From contig DATLNC010000137.1 of NCBI GenBank assembly GCA_035536935.1, forward strand, positions 22,921 to 86,920: a stretch of 64,000 nt of DNA. The letters run 5' to 3'. The notes beneath the pieces are model-generated. The model ran no database searches. It had not been told where the DNA came from and saw only the letters and a program-made list of their open reading frames with translations. The translations under genes and the position numbers were made by a program. The stretch's first letter is position 1, and every line of letters begins with the position of its first letter. The DNA is from DATMER01 sp035536935. GTDB lineage: Bacteria; Acidobacteriota; Thermoanaerobaculia; Multivoradales; UBA5704. Shown here one piece after another: positions 20,101-29,100 of the stretch.

Positions 20101-23100
20101 GCGCTTCGTGCCGGATCCGTTCTCAGGCCGGCCCGGAGCCCGCCTCTACCGTACGGGCGACCTGGTGCGCCGACGTCAGGACGGTGCCCTGGAGTTCCTC
20201 GGCCGGGTGGACCAACAGGTCAAGATCCGCGGCTTCCGGATCGAGCTCGGCGAGATCGAATCGGTGCTGGGCTCCCATCCCGCGGTGCGCGAGTGCGCGG
20301 TGGTGGTGCGGGAGGATGTGCCTGGCGCGAAGCGCCTGGTGGCCTACCTGGCTCTCGAAGGCGGCGACGTGGAGGCTTTGCGCAACCAGCTGCGCGACAA
20401 GCTGCCCGAGTACATGGTGCCGACGGCCTTCGTGGTGCTCCCGTCCCTGCCGCTGACTCCGAATGGCAAGGTGGACCGCCGCGCCTTGCCGTCTCCCGTC
20501 GAGGAACGCCGCGAAGTGGAGCGGTCGGGGGAGAGGAGCCCAGTGGAGGAGCTGTTGGCCGGCATCTGGGCCAGGGTCCTGGGTGTGCCCGACGTCGCTC
20601 CTCACGAGAGCTTCTTCAAGCTCGGGGGGCACTCCCTCCTTGCCACGCGGATGATCTCGCGGGTCCGCGCGGTGCTCGGCGTGGAGATGCCGATACGAGC
20701 GGTGTTCGAGGCGCCCACGCTGGCTGCCTTCGCCATGCTGGCCGAGCTCGCGCGGCAGGGGGCCGAAGGCGCGCTGGTGCCGCCGCTGGTCCGGGTGCCG
20801 CGCAGCGGACCCCTGCCCACCTCGTTCGCCCAGCAGCGGCTCTGGTTCCTGGACCAGCTCGAGCCGGGGAGCTTCGCCTACAACCTCGCGGGAGCCGTCC
20901 GCCTGGAGGGCACGCTGGACGTCACGGCCCTGTCCGGTGCTCTGATCGGCATTGTTCGACGACACGAGTCGCTGCGCACCGTCTTCGAGGAAGAGAATGG
21001 AGAGCCGCGGCAGGTGATCCTGGAGCCTGCTTCGCTGCCGTTGGCGGTCATCGACCTCTCTGGCCTTCCGGCACGGGAGGAGGAAGTGCGCCGTATCGCC
21101 GCCGCCGAGGCTCGCCGGCCGTACGACCTGTCTCGCGGGTCGCTCGTGCGCTCGGCGCTGCTGCGGCTGGGCGAGCGCGAGCACGCCCTGCTCGTCGGCA
21201 TGCACCACATCGTATCGGACGGCTGGTCGATGGGGATCTTCGTGCGCGAGTTGGGCGCGCTCTACGCGGGCAATGTCGGCGATACCGCGGCTCTCCCCAG
21301 GCTCCCGCTCCAGTATGCTGACTTCGCCGTCTGGCAGCGGCAGTGCCTGAGCGGAGAGGTTATGGAGGACCGGCTTGCCTGGTGGAAGGACCGGCTCGGC
21401 GGCGCCCCCCAGGTGATCGACCTCCCTCTCGACCACCTTCGCCCGGCCATTCAGAGCTACCGCGGCGGACGCGCGGATCTGGCGATCGGGCGCGAGCTCG
21501 TGGGGCGTTTGGAGGAGACGGCCCGGAGCCTCGGCGTGACCCCGTTCATGGCCCTGCTCGCCGGGTTCGCCACACTGCTGAGTCGCTATGGCAGCCAGCC
21601 CGACGTGGTCATGGGCACGCCGGTCGCCAACCGCAGCCGTGCCGAGTTGGAAGATCTGATCGGCTTCTTCGTCAATACCCTCGCGCTGCGCGTCGACCTC
21701 TCCGGAGATCCAGGTTTCGACGACCTGGCCCGCCGTGTCCGGGAGATGGCTCTCGGAGGTTTTGCGCACCAGGACGTCCCGTTCGAGCGCTTGGTGAGCG
21801 ATCTGCGGCCGGAGCGCAGCCTGAGCCATGCGCCCGTGTTCCAGGTCTTGCTTGCCTTCCAGAACCTCCCCGACTCCCAGCTGGAGTTGGAGGGGCTCAC
21901 GTTGTCGTCGCTGACGTACGACGCGGACCGGACTCAGTACGACCTCTCCCTCTTTGCTTTTCCCCTGCCGGAAGGCGGCCTGCTGGCGCGGCTGGAGTAT
22001 GCCCGCGATCTGTTCGATGCTGCTACGGCGGAGCGCATCCTCGGGCACTTCCAGACTCTGCTGGAAGGAGCGGTGGCCGAGCCGGAGGCGCCGCTGTCGC
22101 AGCTGCCCCTCCTCACCGCGGGCGAGCGGGCGCAACTCGCCGCTCGGGATCAGGTCGAGCACCGCGGCCATTCCGAGGGATTGCTGCACGCGCTCTTTGA
22201 ATCCCAGGCGCAGCGCACGCCCGAGGCGGTGGCACTCGTGGCGGGCGACGCCGTGCTCACCTACGCGGAGCTGGAGGAGAAATCGGCCCAGCTGGCGGCG
22301 CGTCTGCGGTCGCTGGGAATCGGTCCAGAGACCGGTGTGGCGGTCTGCCTGGAGAGGACAGCGGACCTCGTCGTCTCGCTGCTGGGTGTTCTGCGCTCCG
22401 GCGGCTTCTACGTGCCGCTTGACCCGCGCTACCCGGCCGAGAGGCTGCGCTTCCTGGTGGAGGACAGCGGCGCCAAGCTCGTACTGACCCAGGACCGTCT
22501 GGGCGAGCTGCTTGCTGAGCCGGAGCCGGTCTCCGTTCCAAAGGCGGACGTGACGCCGGGCAACCTGGCCTACCTGATCTACACCTCGGGTTCCACCGGC
22601 GGGCCCAAGGCGGTGGCGATCGAGCACCGTAGCGCCGCGGTGTTCGCGCAGTGGGCGCGCGATGCCTTCTCGCCGGAGGAGCTGCGCGGCGTGCTCGCCT
22701 CGACCGCGGTCACGTTCGACCTCTCGGTGTTCGAGCTTTTCGTAACGCTGGCCTGGGGCGGAACCGTGGTGCTGGTGGAGAACGCGCTCGCGGATCTACC
22801 CGTCGGTATCGAAGTTACGCTGATCAACACCGTGCCTTCCGCAATGGCCGAGCTGCTCCGCAACGACAGCCTGCGGGGCTCGATACGGACGATCAACCTG
22901 GCCGGCGAAGCGCTGCCGCGCTGGCTGGCTGACCTGGCCTACGCGCGGCCCGAGACTGTCCGGCTGTGCAACCTCTATGGCCCATCGGAGGACACGACCT
23001 ACTCGACCTGGACCGTGGTGGAGCGCTCCACGGATCGGGCGCCGTCGATCGGCCGGCCGGTGCACGACACGCGGGCTTACGTGCTGGACCCGGGCATGGA

Positions 23101-26100
23101 GCGTCTGCCGGTGGGAGTGCCGGGGGAGCTGTGTTTGGCTGGCGCGGGTCTGGCCCGCGGCTATCTGGGCCGGCCGGAGCTGACGGCCGAGCGTTTCGTG
23201 CCCGATCCGTTCTCGACCGAGCCGGGTGCGCGGATGTACCGCACTGGTGACTTGGCACGGCTCCGCGCCGACGGCGAGCTGGACTACCTGGGCCGGCTGG
23301 ATCACCAAGTCAAGGTGCGGGGCTTCCGGATCGAGCTGGGGGAGGTGGAGGCCGCTCTCGCCCGACAGCTGGGGGTGGAGTCGGCGGTTGTTCTGGCTCG
23401 CGAGGACGTGCCGGGCGACAAGCGGCTGGTGGCATACATCGTGGGTTCTACCGCGGATCTGCGCCAGGCGCTCAAGCAGGAGCTGCCTGAGCCCATGGTG
23501 CCGTCGTCGTTCGTCTTCCTGGATGCATTCCCTCTCACTCCGCATGGCAAGGTGGACCGCCGCGCCCTGCCGGCTCCGCAAGCGAGCCACGAGGTCGAGG
23601 CCTCCGTGGAGAGGAGCCCGGCCGAGGAGCTGCTGGCCGGGATCTGGTCGGCTCTGCTTAGGGTGTCCGCGATCGGGCAAAAGGACAACTTCTTCGACCT
23701 GGGCGGCCATTCTCTTCTCGCTACTCAGGTCGTCTCGCGGGTGCGGGAGGTCTTCGGGGTGGAGCTGCCGCTGCGTGCCCTGTTCGAGACGCCGACCCTG
23801 GCGGGCCTGGCGGCGCGGATCCAGGAGGCGCGGAATGAGGATCTCGGACTCCAGGCGCCCCCGATCTTGGCGCTGCCGCGCGATGGCGAGGTCCGCGCCT
23901 CCTTTGCCCAGGAGCGTCTCTGGTTCCTCGACCGGTTCGGCACGGATCGAGCGTCCTACAACATCCCGGCCGCTGTCCGTCTGCAAGGCTGGCTCGACGT
24001 ATCGGCGCTCACCGCTTGCCTGACGGAGATCGTGCGCCGGCACGAGTCGCTACGCACGACCTTCAAGGTGACCGGAGGGGCGGAACCACGGGTCCTCCAG
24101 GTGATCGCACCGGCCTCCGATCTGACGCTATCGGTCGCGGACCTGGCAGGGCTGCCCGACGTCGAACGCGAGGCCGAGGTCGTCCGTCTCGCCCACGAGG
24201 AGGCGCGCCGGCTGTTTGACCTCAAGACCGGGCCGCTCCTGCGGGCCGGCCTCGCGCGGCTCGGCGAGCGTGAGCACATGCTCCTGCTCTCCGTGCACCA
24301 CATCGTCGCGGACGGCTGGTCGATCGGCATCCTGGTGCGCGAGCTGTCCGCCCTGTACGCGGCGTTCGTCCAGGGACGTCCGTCCCTGCTGCCGGACCTG
24401 CCGGTCCAGTACGCCGACTTCGCCGTCTGGCAGCGGGCCTGGCTGCAGGGAGAGGTGCTGGAGGCGCAGCTCGGCTGGTGGCGCGAGCGGCTGACTGGCG
24501 CGCCGGCGGTGATCGATCTGGCCGCCGACCGGCCGCGTCCGGCGGTGCAGAGCGCCCGTGGCGGACGCCTGGGCTATGCGCTGCCCATGGAGCTCTCTCA
24601 GGGAATGCAGGCGCTCGTCCGCGCCGAGGGCGCGACGCTGTTCATGGCGCTGCTCGCCGGCTTCCAGTTGCTGCTGGCCCGTACCACTGGCCGCGAGGAC
24701 CTGCCGGTCGGCACTCCGATCGCCAACCGCAACCGCGCCGAGACCGAAGGCCTGATCGGCTTCTTCGTGAACACTCTGGTGCTGCGCGGCGACCTGGCGG
24801 GCGATCCGAGCTTCCGCGAGCTGCTTGGGCGCTCGCGGGAGGCCGCCCTCGGCGCCTATGCCCATCAGGACGTGCCCTTCGAGAAGCTCGTCGAGGAGCT
24901 GCGGCCGGAGCGCGACCTCAGCCACTCGCCGCTCTTCCAGGTGATGGTCATGCTCCAGAACGCCCCCACGGAGGCGCTGGAGCTTCCGGACCTCACCATT
25001 GTGCCTCAGGGCGCTGACAGCGGCACGACCAAGTTCGACCTGCGGCTCGGCCTGATGCAGACGCCTGAAGGGCTTGCCGGCAGCTTGGTCTACAACCGTG
25101 ACCTGTTTGACGCCACCACCGTGGAGCGTCTAGGTGGATACCTGGAGACGCTGCTGACCGCGGCCGTTGCCTATCCCGAGCTGCCGCTTTCGGAGCTGCC
25201 GCTCCTCGGTGAGGCCGAGCGCAGCCAGCTCCTCCAATGGGGTGACGCGCGGCCCACCTCCGACGGCAAGGCCTTGCTGCACCGCCTGTTCGAGGCGCAG
25301 GCCGCGAGCGGGAGAACCGCCGTCACCTGCTCCGGCGAGCACCTGACGTATCAGGAACTGAATGTGCGGGCGAACCGGCTTGCCCATGCCCTGATCGCGT
25401 GCGGCGTGCGTCCGGGCGATCTCGTGGGGCTCCGCCTGGAGCGGTCGCTCGACATGGTCGTGGCCGTCCTGGGCGTGCTCAAGGCTGGCGGCGCCTACCT
25501 GCCTCTCGATCCGGCCTATCCCGAGGAGCGCCTCGCTTTCGCGATCGAGGACAGCCGGGTCGCCGTGGTGGTCACGCAGGAGTGGCTCGAGCGCGCGGAG
25601 ATCGGGCACCAGAGCTCGGAGAGCCCGGCCGTGGAGGTGACTCCCGACTTCCCGGCCTACGTCATCTACACCTCCGGTTCGACCGGCCGTCCCAAGGGCG
25701 TGGTGGTGACCCACGCCAACGCCGCGCGCCTGTTTGCGGCCACAGACGCCTGGTTCGGCTTCGGTCCGGACGACGTCTGGACCCTGTTTCACTCCTACGC
25801 CTTCGACTTCTCGGTCTGGGAGCTGTGGGGGGCGCTGCTCTATGGCGGGCGGTTGGTGGTGGTGCCCTATTGGGTGAGCCGCTCGCCCGAGGCCTTCTAC
25901 GAGCTGGTGCGCGACGAGCGGGTGACGGTGCTGAACCAGACACCCTCGGCGTTCCGCCAGCTCGTCTGGGCCGAGCAGTCGATCCTGACGTCACTCGGCC
26001 AGGCCGAACCCGATCTGGCGCTGCGCTACGTAGTCTTCGGCGGCGAAGCCCTGGAGCTGGCGAGTCTCGCTCCTTGGTACGAGCGCCACGCGGACGACCG

Positions 26101-29100
26101 GCCGCGGCTGGTCAACATGTACGGCATCACCGAGACCACGGTGCACGTGACCTACCGGCCGCTGTCGCGCAAGGACGTGGAGGAGGCGCATGGCAGCGTG
26201 ATCGGCGTGCCGATCCCGGACCTGTCGCTGCGGGTGCTCGACCGCGATTTGAGGCTGCAGCCGATCGGCGTGCCAGGGGAGATCCACGTCGGTGGAGAAG
26301 GTCTGGCCCTCGGCTACCTCGGGCGGCCGGAGCTGACTGCCGAGCGCTTCGTGCCCGATCCGTTCGGCCCGGCTGGCGCGCGGCTCTACCGTTCAGGCGA
26401 CCTGGCCCGCTACCTGCCCGATGGCGACGTGGAGTACCTGGGACGGATCGACCACCAGGTGAAGATCCGCGGCTTCCGCATCGAGCTGGGGGAGATCGAG
26501 ACCGCCCTCACCTTGCAGCCGGAGATCCGCGAGGCCGTGGTCCTGGCCCGGGAGGACAAGCCAGGCGACAAGCGGCTCGTTGCCTACTTGGTGGCGGAGC
26601 GCGAGCTGCCGGCTGGCGAGCTGCGCGAGCGCCTCAAGGCGAAGCTGCCCGAATACATGGTTCCGGCCGCTTTCGTGACCTTGCCCGCCCTGCCGCTCAC
26701 TTCGAACGGCAAGGTGGACCGCAAGGCGCTGCCGGCGCCCGAGGCCGCCTCGTTGGCGCAGAAGCGAGAGCGGGTGGCGCCCCGCACCGGGCTGGAGCTC
26801 TCCCTGGCCGACCTGTGGCAGACGGCGCTGAGTTCGTCCTGGGAAGTCGGCATCGAGGACGACTTCTTCGAGCTGGGCGGCAACTCCATTACCGGCGCCA
26901 TCCTGATCAACCGGCTGCAGGAGGTCCTAGGCGAGATCGTCCACGTGGTCGTTATCTTCGACGCGCCGACCATCGAGCGCATGGCCGCCTACCTGATCGG
27001 GAACCACACCGAGGCGGTGGCGCGGGTCTGGGGTGAGGAGAGCCTGGGCGGGGCCGTGGCAGGCCGCGAGCGGGTCGAGCGGATCGATATCGCCAGTGTT
27101 GAGCAGATGCGCGGGCTCGTCCGTCCGCTGCCGCCGCTCGCCCGTCGGGGGCCGAAGAACCCGCCGGCGATCTTCGTGCTGGCGCCGCCGCGCTCGGGCA
27201 CGACGCTGATGCGTGTGCTGCTCGGCGGGCATCCGCGCCTGTTCGCGCCGCCCGAGCTGGAGCTGCTGTCCTACAACACGCTGGCCGAGCGCAAGGCGAC
27301 CTACACCGGCCGCGACGCCTTCTGGCTGGAGGGGCTCGTCCGGGCCGTCATGGAGATCCGCGGCTGCACGGCCGAGGAGGCAACGGAGATCATCGCGGGC
27401 TGGGAGAAGGAGGGGTGGACAGCACGCCGCACCTATGGGCAGCTCCAGGAGTGGCTCGGGGAGCGTAGCCTTGTGGACAAGACGCCGTCCTACGCGCTCG
27501 ATCCCGCCATTCTTCAGCGTGCCGAGGAGGACTTTGAGGAGCCGCTCTACGTCCACCTGGTGCGCCATCCCTACGGCATGATCCGCTCCTTCGAGGAGGC
27601 CAAGCTCGACCAGATCTTCTTCCGCCAGGCCCACCCCTTCACCCGGAGGGAGCTGGCGGAGCTGATCTGGCTGGTCAGTCAGGAGAACATCCTGAGCTTC
27701 CTGGAGCAGGTGCCTGCGAGGCGGCGCCATCTCGTGCGCTTCGAGGATCTGGTCAGTGATCCGGAGCCGGTCCTGCGCGGCCTCTGCGACTTCCTCGGCC
27801 TCGACTTCCATCTGGCCATGCTGCGGCCCTACGAGGACCGGTCCCGCCGGATGACGGACGGCGTCTACGCCGAGTCCCGCATGCTGGGCGACGTCAAATT
27901 CCACACCCATTCCGGCATCGACGCGAGTACCGCCGAGCGCTGGCGGGAGGCCTACCAGGAGGACTTCCTGGGCACCCCCACCGCGCGCATGGCCGTCGCT
28001 CTGGGCTATGAGGTCCGCGCCGGTGGAGCCTCCGCCGCGATCCCGCGCCGCGACTGGCAGCCGGGTGAGCCGCGGCCCCTCTCCTTCGCCCAGCAGCGGC
28101 TCTGGTTCCTCGACCGCCTCGAGCCGGCGAGCTACGCCTACAACATCGCCGGAGCCGTGCGCCTCACGGGACCACTCAACGTCGCGGCGCTGTCCGGGGC
28201 GCTATGCACGATCATCAACCGGCACGAGTCGTTGCGCACCACCTTCGGGGAGAGGGACGGCGAGCCGTACCAGGTCATCGCGGAGCCTGTCCCAATGCTC
28301 CTGCCGGTCCTCGACATCTCCGGCCTGCCTGCCGCCGTCCGGGAGGAAGAGGCGCGCCGTGTCGCCACGGCCGAGTCCCGCCGGGCCTTCGACCTTGCCC
28401 GTGGACCGCTCGTGCGGTTTTCGCTGCTGCGGCTGGGCGAGCGGGAGCACGGCCTCGCCCTGGGCATGCACCACGTCATTTCGGACGGGTGGTCGCTGGG
28501 CATCTTCGTGCGCGAGCTCGGCCAGCTCTACCGCGGCGGGGTTGCAGGAGCTACGACGGCCCTGCCTGATCTTCCCATCCAGTATTCCGACTATGCCGCC
28601 TGGCAGCGCGAATGGCTGAGCGGAGCGGCCATGGAGGAGCGGCTCTCCTGGTGGCTGTGGCAGCTCGGAGGCGCGCCGCAGGTGATCGATCTGCCTCTGG
28701 ACCGGCCGCGCCCGCCGGTCCAGAGCTTCCGCGGCGACCGTGCGTACCTCGCGATCGGGAGTCAGGTCTGGGAGCGATTGGAGGCGCTGGCCCGGCGTCT
28801 GGGCGTGACGCCGTTCATGGCCCTGTTGGCAGGCTACGCGACGCTGCTCCATCGCTACGGCAGCCAGTCCGAAGTCGTCGTCGGCACCCCGATCGCCAAC
28901 CGCGGGCGCGGCGAGTTGGAGAACCTGATCGGCTTCTTTGCCAACACCCTGGCACTGCGCGTCGACATGTCCGGCGATCCCGGTTTCAGCGATCTGGCCC
29001 GGCGCGTCCGGGCGGTCGCCCTCGGCGCCTACGCGCGCCAGGAGGTCCCTTTTGAGCGTCTGGTCGAGGAGCTCCGGCCGGAGCGCAGCCTGAGTCATGC

